From contig OZ022353.1 of NCBI GenBank assembly GCA_963989245.1, positions 24,550,524 through 24,614,523 of the forward strand: 64,000 nt of DNA. The letters are read 5' to 3'. Positions 32,658 to 42,378 of the stretch are shown here, piece after piece; position 1 is the stretch's first letter, and each line of letters starts with the position of its first letter. The notes beneath the pieces were generated by a model. It saw only the letters and a program-made list of their open reading frames with translations. It ran no database searches and was not told where the DNA came from. The DNA comes from Nansenia antarctica (Eukaryota > Chordata > Actinopteri > Argentiniformes > Microstomatidae). The translations under genes and the position numbers were made by a program.

Positions 32658-33974
32658 TTAATAGTAATCAACTAAAACCTGTCTGCGATGGGACACTTCA
32701 ATCATACTATCATATACCGCATAAATTATTAGATTGATGGTATTAGGCAGCGGGTTCCTGAAACGTGACTCCAGGCGTATGTTACCACTCTTGATCAATG
32801 ATAGATGCTGACTATTATCCTCGTCAGGTGTCAGATTAAATGCATAAAGAGTGTACCCTCTCAGGAAATCGTTTCGATCAATGGCCATAGCACTGTTCTT
32901 TAAATGTCTCCCTGTTGATAACACCAGTTGATAGAATTCACGAGTCACGCAACCATTAGGGAAGTCCGGTTGTAATGGTTTGGTGGGGAACTGGACACCG
33001 TCAACATATATTGCCAGATATTCTAGATTATAATTCTTAAAATTGAATGGGTTCTTGCCATAGTCGCCCGTAAAAGAGTCATTATCAACCATCGCTACCA
33101 CCACAGACTTGGGTAGGGTTCCTAGAAACAGATTTTCATGGTTTGACACTCTTGAGCCCGCTGGAATGGAACAATTCTTAAGGGTGACACGATCCAGGGG
33201 GTATTTGGCAGTGTTCTTTAGCAGTGTCTGTGCATGTCCTAAGCGTACGGCCGGTGACAATGAAACTTTCTTGACAAATAAGGACGCAGAGACAAGATTC
33301 ACTTTGTACAACTCATTGTCCGCAGCATCACGCATCAGACAGAATGCATCCTTTGCTCTAGTCATACGGATTTTAATATCAACACCGTTCAGCATTAACT
33401 TTTCCTGAAAAAACATGTCACTGTGTATGGGGGCCATGAGCTCCACCGTGCCACTCAGAGCTGTGTATCTCTGTCTGGCTGTTAAACCATCATTAGCCCC
33501 GTCTACAGCGTTCAACACATCCATGTGTCCAGCTGTATCCTTGTAAAAAAGCCCTGTAGAGAATGATGACTTTAATGTCTCCATGTCGTAATTTAGCAAG
33601 CATTCTATAAGACAGCGGTAGGGATACGTGTTGCTGCTCTGTGAAATTAGTCGATCGCCTAGTGATATGTCAACCTGTGAAAATATTGTAGCTCCAGGAT
33701 AGTTGATCAGTCCTACTTTAGCGTTAGCACCGATGGCGGTCCCATCTGCTTTTACAATTTGCAGTCGTGTAAACAGCATAGTGTTGTTTAAATCAATGTA
33801 ATCGCCGCCTGATCCAGCTATATAAAACTCCAATGGCCCTGTGGGAGTTATCGCCGATATAGGTGGAATTTCAACATATGTCGATTTCTCTATAGCTGTC
33901 TGTGTTAACGGTATCGTAAAAAGATCTAATTCGGATTTGATGCACTCCCCACTTAGACTATGTAGCAACGCCAT
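32658..33974 (-). CDS. Major capsid protein (double jelly-roll)
   Basis: 438 residues, intact frame. The N-terminal signature CIKSELDLFTIPLTQTAIE and the region SQVDISLGDRLISQSSNTYP identify the hexon-like capsid protein of animal Polintons/adintoviruses, often listed in databases as F54H12.2-like. A second conserved block is NGVDIKIRMTRAKDAFCLM. Trimers of this protein would form the icosahedral shell. It is the best preserved gene of the element. Confidence 0.92.
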   Translation of the reverse strand: MALLHSLSGECIKSELDLFTIPLTQTAIEKSTYVEIPPISAITPTGPLEFYIAGSGGDYIDLNNTMLFTRLQIVKADGTAIGANAKVGLINYPGATIFSQVDISLGDRLISQSSNTYPYRCLIECLLNYDMETLKSSFSTGLFYKDTAGHMDVLNAVDGANDGLTARQRYTALSGTVELMAPIHSDMFFQEKLMLNGVDIKIRMTRAKDAFCLMRDAADNELYKVNLVSASLFVKKVSLSPAVRLGHAQTLLKNTAKYPLDRVTLKNCSIPAGSRVSNHENLFLGTLPKSVVVAMVDNDSFTGDYGKNPFNFKNYNLEYLAIYVDGVQFPTKPLQPDFPNGCVTREFYQLVLSTGRHLKNSAMAIDRNDFLRGYTLYAFNLTPDEDNSQHLSLIKSGNIRLESRFRNPLPNTINLIIYAVYDSMIEVSHRRQVLVDYY

Positions 33975-33976
33975 CT

Positions 33977-34434
33977 TTAGAATATGTAGTTTGCTCCTCC
34001 GTCGAGTGTTCTGACCTGTCGCCTGTGTTTACTTTTAACAACTGCCCTCACACTCCTTGTAACAGCCTTTTTCCTCTTCTTTGGACGGGAACCTGGAGGC
34101 CCTTGCGGCACCGCCCTGCGCTTGGCTGCTCTCCTATACGCTTCATCACAACTAACCCCGAACCATCCTGTCTACCCCCTGCTCTGGACATTACTTTTGC
34201 GATCACGTCTGACGCTATACTCTTTGCAGCATTCTTGAGGTGTGGTTTGGCTATGTTGAACCCCTGTTTGAATAACGGAGCTGCGAATCTAAATAAACCT
34301 CGAAATATACCCCCTAAACCAGCTCCATGCATCACAACACTCCCTGAAAACCCCGGTATACCATTACCAGCCTGTGCTTTGTAATAATCTACGTACCGGT
34401 TGGGGCTAGGGTTGAAATTGCTGTAAAGGGCCAT
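33977..34434 (-). pseudogene. pVI/pX-like minor capsid protein, frame-broken
   Basis: The frame from 34434 begins MALYSNFNPSPNRYVDYYKA and has an amphipathic Gly/Ala/Phe-rich stretch (GAGLGGIFRGLFRFAAPLF), as in the membrane-active minor capsid proteins of adenovirus-like and adintovirus particles. Near 34140 the frame is lost by a 1-nt indel. The Lys/Arg-rich tail continues in another frame to about 33977. The open frame as it stands ends at 34048. Confidence 0.8.
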
Positions 34435-34469
34435 GGTGTAGCAGTAGTGGCGCTAGTCTTTTAGACGTC

Positions 34470-35291
34470 TTACACTCCAGCCTTCACTCTTCTGAAATGA
34501 AGCTTTGCAACAACTTTACCGTATTTAAAAGGCACACACGCGTTCTGATCTGTCTTGACCTCTATAACGATATCTGTGATGTGTCCTTTTGTTACAGGCA
34601 CATAGTGGGCCCTGTCGTAGGTGATTGTAACAATCTCTTGATCCTTTCCTGTCATATGTACACATCTCAATAACTGGACGTAGTGATCCCCAACGATTTG
34701 GTGATTAATTATATCTGTGTAAACATATAGAGTGTAGAATCCTCCATAAATATCTGCAGGGCGGTGTGCATATATCTTGGTCTGGTTCAAATCTAAAACT
34801 TCTTCAGCCAATACATTCTTACCCATAGACCCTCTAGTCGAATCCAACACTCCATATTCCCCATCATTAATACCATCCGTGTATAATCCTAGTATTAGAG
34901 CTAATCTCCCTCTGAATTTTATAGTGTATAAATCCTCCACAATCATGAACACCTTGTGTTTTATGGAGCAATAACCGAATATGATGTTGTGTGGTTCTAA
35001 CACTCTGTCAATCTCTGCTACAAGCTCTGACATCTTTGAGTAGAAACCTTCACGTATCTGTAACGTCAGTCGCAATGACCTGTTATCTGTTAACTCTAAA
35101 AAAGTGTCTTCAACTGTAAATGTCTGCCATGTTCTAGGGTATTGGAATTCTATTAATCCCACTTGCCATTCGCCTTTTAGTATTAAAGGTTTAGAAATAT
35201 GTGTCCTATAGTTTGAAATCTTGTTTTCGGGATATACCTTCTGAGAGGCATTGCAAGGTAATGTCATGTAAAACTCTTCACTCTCAGCCAT
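34470..35291 (-). CDS. Penton-like minor capsid protein
   Basis: About 273 residues starting MAESEEFYMTLPCNAS (an upstream in-frame Met exists at 35312). Conserved features are the opening YMTLPCN with YPENKISNYR and the WQVGLIEFQYP block, which recur in Polinton/adintovirus penton (single jelly-roll vertex) proteins. The frame is intact. Its position between the pVI-like gene and the integrase suits a late structural role. Confidence 0.82.
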   Translation of the reverse strand: MAESEEFYMTLPCNASQKVYPENKISNYRTHISKPLILKGEWQVGLIEFQYPRTWQTFTVEDTFLELTDNRSLRLTLQIREGFYSKMSELVAEIDRVLEPHNIIFGYCSIKHKVFMIVEDLYTIKFRGRLALILGLYTDGINDGEYGVLDSTRGSMGKNVLAEEVLDLNQTKIYAHRPADIYGGFYTLYVYTDIINHQIVGDHYVQLLRCVHMTGKDQEIVTITYDRAHYVPVTKGHITDIVIEVKTDQNACVPFKYGKVVAKLHFRRVKAGV

Positions 35292-35355
35292 GACTCTACA
35301 GAACACCTTCACACACTATGTGTTATGAGCTCTCTCGACTGAAACCCCCACCCTT

Positions 35356-36453
35356 TTATATATTGGTGACGTCGCATTCACGAACCCACGAATTGAACTT
35401 CGGGGGCCAGCCGAGCCACTTGACCATTACCATGCACACGCCCCTCTGCTTCTTTCGACGTAACACCTTCTCGACCTTAAACGCCTTGTCGCTGTCTATC
35501 TTGATTTTCTGTAACTCGGCCTCATAAAACGACCCGTCGATAAATTCACCGTCATAATCTTTCAATTTGTAAACAGGTGGTATCCTAGCTATCCTTTTTT
35601 CTATTGTAAAAAAACTCTCGGGTGAATGTCTCTTCATAAGCCTTTTCAAAAACCCCTCGCATTTTAGACACCCTCACTGTGTCCCCCAAATTATATTTAA
35701 AAACAGGATTTTGAGTTACGAATGTCATCCCCCCATACAACGTTTTAAAAACCAATGTTTCGTTTTCGGTACAAACGTCGATAGGCCTCATTTTAATAGA
35801 ACGATGGTACGATGTATTGTATGAGCCCACCAAATCCTGCAGAACATCTATGTATCTTTTAGAATTAGCATAGGTCAAAAACCTCCACATTCGACCCTTA
35901 ATAGTTCTGTTAAAACGCTCCACCACACTAGCCTTCAACTCACTCGACGTAGCATAATGGTGTATATCATACTTGTTTGTTAATTTGTGAAATGTTGAGT
36001 TGAAAAACTCAGTCCCCTTGTCTGTTTGTAATTTCAGAGGGCTTGTTCCACATTCCAGAATATTTGTAAAACCTTGGGCGACAGCCCCAGCAGTCTTATT
36101 CTTTAATGGAATGCACCAGGCAAACTTGCTAAATACATCGATACATGTCAGTATAAATCTGACTCCGTCATTATCGTTTGCATATAACGCCATATCGACC
36201 AAATCAGCCTGATATTGTCTATCCTTTCCACATAGGCTAACACCTTATTCCTCGGGAAAATAGTTTGTGTAGGCTTGTGTAATGAATAAGTGTCCTCCCC
36301 ACATAACCACTCTGTTGCTTCATCACTCTTTAAAACCGATCCTGTAGCTTCACGGACACCACGTTTTAATCGAGATTCTCCCCCAAAACACCCCGTAGAA
36401 GCAGGGTCGTAATATGTATCCTTCATACTGGTCCCCATGGTCTGTATGTACAT
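35356..36453 (-). pseudogene. Retroviral-type (rve) integrase with chromodomain, broken
   Basis: Three overlapping frames make up one Polinton integrase. The N-terminal part (36453 to about 36230) has DPASTGCFGGESRLKR. The core (to about 35640) shows the D-D-E residues in CIDVFSKFAW, QTDKGTEFF and VVERFNRT. The C-terminal part (35649-35356) has a chromodomain-like VKWLGWPPKFNSW. Frameshifts lie near 36215 and 35620. Integrase inserts the element and is a defining Polinton/adintovirus gene. Confidence 0.92.
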
Positions 36454-36611
36454 CTATCACAACTCAGCACACTTAATGAAAAGAGTTGTGTTTTGTCCCA
36501 ATGTTTTTATTTCAACCGAGAGCATAGCCACACTTATTTACAATCACACTGCATCTAGGAACTGTAGAAAAAACACACAAGTTGCGATGTCGTCGTTAAC
36601 CAAGAACCCAG

Positions 36612-36974
36612 CTAGGGGTCGACGACCTCTGTGACATTGACACATTCATTTTTAGACAGTCTTAACACACAAACATCTGTCACATAGGTACAAAGCCCCA
36701 CAATATGCCCCACATTGTTACATTTGCCATAAGATTTTAACAATTTTGTAACTAGCAAACCACAAGGTGTTGAGTCACAAAGCTCCACCATCCGCTCCCA
36801 CTCGTCACATTTTCCTCTAATTTCAGCCATGGTTTTTTTAAGTTTAGAAAGTCTCTTTCTAACAACAATATTCGTTGGATCATCTGTGATGACACAGCAT
36901 AGCAACATTGATAAATCAAACTTCATGCTCAGCGCATCATAGGTCTTCAGATAGCTCATTAAACAACCCCCCAT
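36612..36974 (-). CDS. Small accessory protein, 120 aa
   Basis: Intact frame starting MGGCLMSYLKTYDALSM, 8 bp after the stop of the accessory gene upstream. It is predicted to be largely helical and Cys-rich. The segment NNVGHIVGLCTYV faintly resembles a BH1 motif, and some adintoviruses carry Bcl-2-like genes, but this is a weak resemblance. No firm function. Confidence 0.55.
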   Translation of the reverse strand: MGGCLMSYLKTYDALSMKFDLSMLLCCVITDDPTNIVVRKRLSKLKKTMAEIRGKCDEWERMVELCDSTPCGLLVTKLLKSYGKCNNVGHIVGLCTYVTDVCVLRLSKNECVNVTEVVDP

Positions 36975-37140
36975 TGTGTCTGTCAGATGTTATCTCTCCA
37001 GAGGTCTAATGCGTCTCTTACGCTTTTATCACAGTCTGGCTTAATAAGACACTCGCACATCTGGTGCAATTGCGCACATATGAGTTTCACTAACTCCAGC
37101 TCAAATAGTATGGACTCCACAACTCCACGTACCACTAGGG

Positions 37141-39681
37141 CAGTGTTTCCCAAACTGTGGGGCGCGGGGGTACTGCAGGGGGGGCGCAGATTATATTTTT
37201 TTTAAATTATTTTTTTAGTTTTTGTTTTTGTTTTTTTTTCTTTCCTAGCACCAGGGGAGCCCCCCCACTCCCAAATGTCGTTGTTTGGTACCTGTACTAT
37301 ATCAATGACAATTAATTAATTAATTAATTCATTCATTCATTCATTCATTCAAATAATATGGGAGGGAAAAAAATGCACACACAAGAGCTGTAAACAAACA
37401 CTGCTTGCTTAAGGTTACCATCAGGGGTGTTGGATGATTTTATAATAAAAATGAGAACCTGAATGGAGCGCAGGCCATAAACTGTAACAAAGAGGCTGCG
37501 AGGGGGCGCGAGCCCAGGGGGGGCTCCATTCACGTCATTGACACGCGCTCTCCCTCCCCATCATTCCAGCTATCTAGCAGCAACAACAACAATGGATACG
37601 TTTATGAAAGAGCCAGAAGCTAAACGAAAAGCGAAGGAGCCCATGACAAACGTCCCAAAGCCAAAGTCAAGAAAGTATGACGATACATACCTCTCCCTGG
37701 GCTTCACGTCTAATGTGGTCGGTGCGGAGGAACGACCACTGTGTGTCCTCTGTCTCAAAACTTTAGCGGCAGATAGCATGAAGCCTAGCTAGTTGAAACG
37801 TCACTTGGAGACCACACACCCGACTGATGTGAAGAAGCCCCTCGATTTCTTCAAGAGAAAACTCCAAGAATACCGTGGTCAGCAGAGCCGTTTCGTTAAA
37901 ACAGCATCTGTTACGTCTAATGCTCAACTTGCCTCCTACAAAGTGGCATATCGTATCGCCCAGTCTAAAAAACCACACACCATCGCTGAGGAGTTAATAC
38001 TCCCTGCTGCGATAGATATGGTTTCACATATGATAGACGAGGCAACAGCCCCAAAACTCAATGCTATCCCCCTGTCAAACAACACTATTGCGAGACGCAT
38101 CAATGACATCTCAGAAGACATGAAAGAGCAGCTTGTTGAGAAAATAAAAGACCAACGCTTTGCGCTCCAGGTAGACGAGGCCACAGATAGTAACAAGGAC
38201 TGTCTGTTAATAGCGTATGTCAGATACATTGATGCGGAGGGTTTGAGCGAGGATTTGCTATTTTGCAACTATGTCCCAAACAGAGCAACAGCTGATGAAC
38301 TGTTCAAAATCATAGACAAATACCTGAGTGAAGCCGATCTGAAATGGGAGGACTGTGTGGGGATATGCACCGACGGTGCCCAGGCCATGGCAGGAAAACG
38401 GGGAGGGCTCCAGACGCTCATCAAGCGCGTTGCACCGAAAGCAGTGTGGACTCACTGCGTAATACACAGGGCGGCACTCGCGTCAAAGCAGCTGAGTCCA
38501 GAGTTGAATGACGTTTTGTCTGATGTTATCACCACCGTCAATTACATAAAAACAAGACCACTGAAAGCTCGCATTTTTTCCGCTTTGTACGAGGAGATGG
38601 GCTCCGAGCACACAGCCGTGCTATTTCATTTTCGCTGAAAGATGAGATCCGAATCTTCTTGGAGGAGGAAGGGAACGAACTTGCCAGCAAGTTTAATGAT
38701 GAAGACTTCCTCATGAAATTGGCCTACCTAAGCGACATGTTTGAGAAGCTCAATGAATTGAATCTACAGTTGCAGGGCAACAACACACACCTTCCACATC
38801 TGGCAGACAGGATACAATCTTTCACACGGAAACTGGACATGTGGGGCAGGAGACTTGAACAGGGGGACATCGACTCATTTGGGAATCTGAAGGCATTCAT
38901 CGAGACCAATGAGCTGCAGAGCACAGTGGTTCCATGTATGAGAGAGCACATCTCAGCCTTGAAACAAAGCTTCCAGAAATACTTCTCTGTGGATGACAGT
39001 GCCAAATACGACTGGATTAGAGATCCATTTGTTGCACCACCACCTGCCATGTTCAGCACTGCGGAAGAGGAACAGTACATCGACATGACTTCAGAGTCAA
39101 CCATGAGGCTGCAGTTCACATCCACGACTTTGGCTGGGTTTTGGATGGGAGTGGAGAAGGACTACCCTCTCATTGGACAGAAAGCTGTGGGAATACTGCT
39201 GCCTTTTGCAACATCGTACCTGTGTGAGATAGGCTTTTCTGCTGTTGCTGCTATCAAAAGCAAATACAGGTCGAAGTTGAACATTGAGAATGAACTGAGA
39301 GTGGCAGTCTCAAAACAACAACCCCGCTTTGAGAAGATTTGCAAGGCAAAGCAAGCACACACAAGTCATTGATCGTAATTGTGATAGGAATGTGAGGAGT
39401 AAGAATAGTGATGCAGTAGAAATTAGTTAATGTTGATATGTTGAATATTTCAGTGGCACAGGATCATTTGCCAAGCACTTATGTTCCTTTTCAACCCATA
39501 ATAAAATATAAAACTATAGTTGGATATATGTGTCTTGTTATTATTAGAAGAGAAAATGTAATGTTTTTACAACTTTATACAATTAATTATATCAATCTAG
39601 GTGGGGACCGGGTTAGGGGGGGCTCGAAAATATTTCCAATTACCCAAGGGGGGCCTGATTGAAAAAGTTTGGGAACCGCTG
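37141..39681 (+). mobile_element. hAT (ZBED5-like) in the accessory gene
   Basis: Ends CAGTGTTTCCCAAACT and AGTTTGGGAACCGCTG with a perfect 8-bp target duplication CACTAGGG (37133-37140, 39682-39689). The 2,541-bp element carries one ZBED5/SCAND3-like transposase frame with defects. It is in plus orientation, opposite to the gene it splits. Confidence 0.95.
37592..39372 (+). pseudogene. ZBED5-like hAT transposase, two lesions
   Basis: The frame starts MDTFMKEPEAKRKAKE, with a BED-type finger (CVLCLKTLAADS and HLETTH). A TAG at 37790-37792 interrupts the finger. The core follows with LQVDEATDSNKD and GICTDGAQAMAG. At 38632 the frame ends and about 20 codons seem lost before the C-terminal part resumes (IRIFLEEEGNEL), finishing with CEIGFSAVAAIKSKYRSKL, the dimerisation region. 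Not functional as it stands. Confidence 0.9.
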
Positions 39682-40299
39682 CACTAGGGGGTCGACATGC
39701 AGATCGTGCGCTTTCAGGACATGTTGCAGAACGCTGTCCATCGAGCCATCCTCATTCGATCGGTGTAGGCCTAAACGATCTCGTATGTATCCAATGTTCA
39801 TCTCGTAATAGTACGCACATGGTTCATATAAACAGGCATGATGTTTCTGGCTGGGGTGGTTAATTTCACAACCATAACAGTTTTTTGCTACTTTTGCTCC
39901 AACGATATTCTCCAATATACGACAAACAGTAGCCTTGATAAGCCTGTACCCCAGAGTTGTCACTATGCTGGAGAGCTTCGGACCTCCCGAGAGATCGATC
40001 AGCATCTCCCACTCGGCTCCCGTGGCGAAGTCGTCCATGATCACTGGTTGCGGCTCTAAACTCTCTTTAGAGCTTGCAGGGTTGGAGAGTACAAACAAGC
40101 CGTTCGATCCGCTGGCTTCACCCACACTGGATTCTTCAGTTATAAAATGTTCTGGAACTCCACAATCGACGTCCATAGCACACTCATCGAAAAGTGCAAA
40201 CAGTCCATTCGATCCTCTGGCTTCACCCACACCGGATTCTTTAGTTATAAAACGTTCTGGAACTTCACAACCGTCGTCCACCTCACACTCTTCGAAATA

Positions 40300-40709
40300 A
40301 TGCTCTAAATGCTCAGGGACAGTCCTTACAGATAACGTCCTATAAAGCTTACTCATTGTTGCGCCTCTGACCTTTAACTGATAGACACAGCTAGGCTATT
40401 TAAACACATTAAGTAGTGACAATTTAACTGATAGACACAGCTAGGCTATTTAAACACATTTCAACCCTTGCTAGTCAAATCCTCTAACACCTACGTCAAC
40501 ATTCGTTTTGGACCAGCCCTCATATTCACACCTTCACCAAAGGGGGTGTGTTCTGAACAAATGGCGGGGGCAAATAAACCCACAACGGGGGCAAATAAAC
40601 CCCCCTTCTGTAAAAGATCAATACCCTTTGATTTATGACCCCCCCATAAAAGATCAAAGGAAATCGAGATCAAAGAAAAGAGCCCCATACTTACTACTCG
40701 CATGCGCCT
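40300..40709 (-). repeat. Polinton right terminal inverted repeat
   Basis: Inverted counterpart of 19491-19765, longer because it keeps a segment at about 40445-40545 that the left end lacks. It contains the start of the accessory gene at 40356 and two tandem copies of its upstream region. Confidence 0.9.
40371..40461 (-). promoter_or_regulatory. Duplicated promoter-like block
   Basis: The block tttaaatagcctagctgtgt followed by ctatcagttaaa (minus-strand sense) occurs twice in tandem just upstream of the ATG at 40356. The left terminus has it once. A TTTAAAT box near the start codon suggests a core promoter. Confidence 0.5.
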
Positions 40710-41377
40710 TAGAGAGAGTTCATGATATACCAGTAGGTGACTGACAGGTGTCGAGAGAACCGAAGTATACTGGTTATACCTTTGTTGAACCCAGACTCAA
40801 GTGTCTTATTATTCTATGTCCAAGTGACATTACACGTAGTATCGTAGAAAAGCATTGACGCTCGCGATTCATTCGCAACTTGAATGAACTTGAACGCTAT
40901 ATCAATCGATCAAACAAGTCATAAAATAAAAAAGAATAATGCTTCACTATCAGACCATGACAGAATAAGCTCTAACCTGTATGAAACCTGTGCTCCAGTG
41001 GTGTAGTCTAGGTGATACGCAGGACTATGCCGTATACCCACTAGGAAAGGCCAAGGATTTCCGTATACCCACTTAAAAATGTGTGAGGATACGTAACAGC
41101 GTTTTGTGACAGAACTTTCACTTTCATTCACTTTCATTCATGACTGTATTTTTGTAACTGTGTTGTACGGCGACCTTGAGTGCCATGAAAGGCGCCTTAT
41201 AAAATAAATGTATTATTATTATTATTGTTATTATAAAATTCACCCCGTCTGTGTTACGAAGCGCTTGACTTTTGGACCATTGGGACTGACTATAGCGTCA
41301 TATACCATCAACGGGCGGAAACATGAAATATGTCAAAATGCAGCACTATCATGCGCATATCAGCCTTATAACATGTA

Positions 41378-41423
<46 letters not shown>

Positions 41424-41841
41424 CAGCACAGATATAGTTTTATGGCGTTACGAAATCCGATGACAGGAACGCTGGAGAAACAGCTGTCCACTGCATTAAT
41501 TAACTACATGTCCTTGATGAGTCTCCCGCTCACTGCCCTCCATCAAAAATGGCACATCCATCGATAATATTACATAATAACAACTGCTCGGATTAGATTG
41601 TGAGTTGTTTTGGTATAATAAGTGCCGCAATACAGATAGCGTCATATACCACCAAGGGGGAGGGGAGGGGGGGAATTTGCGCCTATCATGCACATATCAG
41701 CCTGTGGATAGATAACTTTAGATAGATAACTTAACATTAAATATGTCTACCATCATCCGCTGTCAAACACCACAATTTATTTTTAAATAAACATGAGTGT
41801 ACATCTCTGTAATCGCGCACCGATGTATTTATATGGGGAAG
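40710..41841. other. Element debris; no gene
   Basis: The stretch cagtggtgtagtctaggtg at about 40994 looks like a hAT-type terminus. 41143-41235 carries a LINE 3' tail (gaaaggcgccttataaaat, then ATTATT repeats). 41380-41422 is (AT)n. 41500-41800 shares blocks with 47940-48110, including aataacaactgctcgg and accatcatccgctgtcaaac. No coding region. Confidence 0.55.
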
Positions 41842-42363
41842 TGGAAGGTTTGGGGAAGCGATCTTATTGTGGAGCGACCCTTTGGCGCCCTCTGGTGTTT
41901 TATGTATGCATTTTTGTCTGTCCTAATTACTGATTTGTACCTGGTGTGTTTTGTTTGGCTGTGGCTATTTATATCCCTCTGTTTCCCCTCTGGTTGTCGG
42001 TTGTTTACTATATGTTGCGTTCGTTATGTGTATACGGGTCTTCGTAGCCTTATCGTTCCTCGCCGGTTTAGGATATAAGTATCGTTGACTGTAAGTACAT
42101 TGCTCTGCCTTGTTCCATTGACGGCATTTTTGTGGGAGACTAAAGCCACCTCCCCTTTTGTTTTGTTGTTTTGTTCCTATTATTATTTAAACGTTTATCG
42201 GAGACTTGATTTCTCCTCTTTTGTTTATTCGCTTACTGTGCGGTTATTATTTGTTCCCGTTTACTCAAAATAAAGAGTACCTTTATTATTGAATTATACT
42301 CCTGCTCCCGTCTACTCTGTTCTACTCTGCGCCTGGGTCCAAACACATTACCCCATCGTAACA
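41842..42363 (+). repeat. Gypsy-2 5' LTR
   Basis: A TATA box (tatttatat, 41966-41974) lies 30 bp before the putative RNA start at 41996. AATAAA is at 42269-42274. It is highly similar to 47205-47733, with small indels at the 5' edge, so the exact first base is uncertain by a few bp. Confidence 0.88.
41996..42006 (+). promoter_or_regulatory. Gypsy-2 putative RNA 5' end / self-primer
   Basis: GTCGGTTGTT(T) begins 30 bp after the TATA box and is the reverse complement of the site at 42364-42374 over 10 nt. The 3' LTR has GTCGGTTGTTC, giving 11 nt. Confidence 0.7.
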
Positions 42364-42374
42364 GAACAACCGAC
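42364..42374 (+). promoter_or_regulatory. Gypsy-2 primer-binding site (self-complementary)
   Basis: GAACAACCGAC starts at the first base after the LTR and 5 bp before the gag ATG. It pairs with the start of the R region, the same geometry as in Gypsy-1 but with unrelated sequence. Confidence 0.7.
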
Positions 42375-42378
42375 CATT

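Larger units (their letters stand above)
36983..40356 (-). pseudogene. Accessory gene starting in the terminal repeat, split by a hAT
   Basis: The frame opens at ATG 40356 within the right terminal repeat. Its early part has an imperfect internal duplication: two blocks containing EVPERFITKESGVGEARGSN and a similar VPEHFITEESSVGEASGSN, about 50 residues apart. Then comes a Cys/His cluster (CYGCEINHPSQKHHACL) likely to bind zinc. The hAT at 37141-39681 interrupts it after 39690, and a helical C-terminus continues from about 37132 to the stop at 36983-36985. The Cys/His motif seems shared with other animal Polinton accessory proteins. Function unknown. Confidence 0.75.
19491..40709. mobile_element. 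Polinton/Maverick (adintovirus-like) element, degraded
   Basis: Inverted terminal regions of about 270-400 bp (19491-19765 and 40300-40709) start AGCGCATGCGAG or AGGCGCATGCGAG and bound a 21-kb segment. Inside are Polinton/adintovirus hallmark genes: protein-primed polymerase B (C-terminal part), packaging ATPase, adenain-like protease, double jelly-roll capsid protein, penton-like protein, pVI/pX-like minor protein and an rve integrase. Plus-strand genes (26.8-31.9 kb) converge on minus-strand genes (32.1-40.4 kb). Two hATs and a foreign-looking 6-kb segment interrupt it. I cannot find the expected 6-bp target duplication. Several genes carry frame breaks, so it is a fossil copy. Confidence 0.88.
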
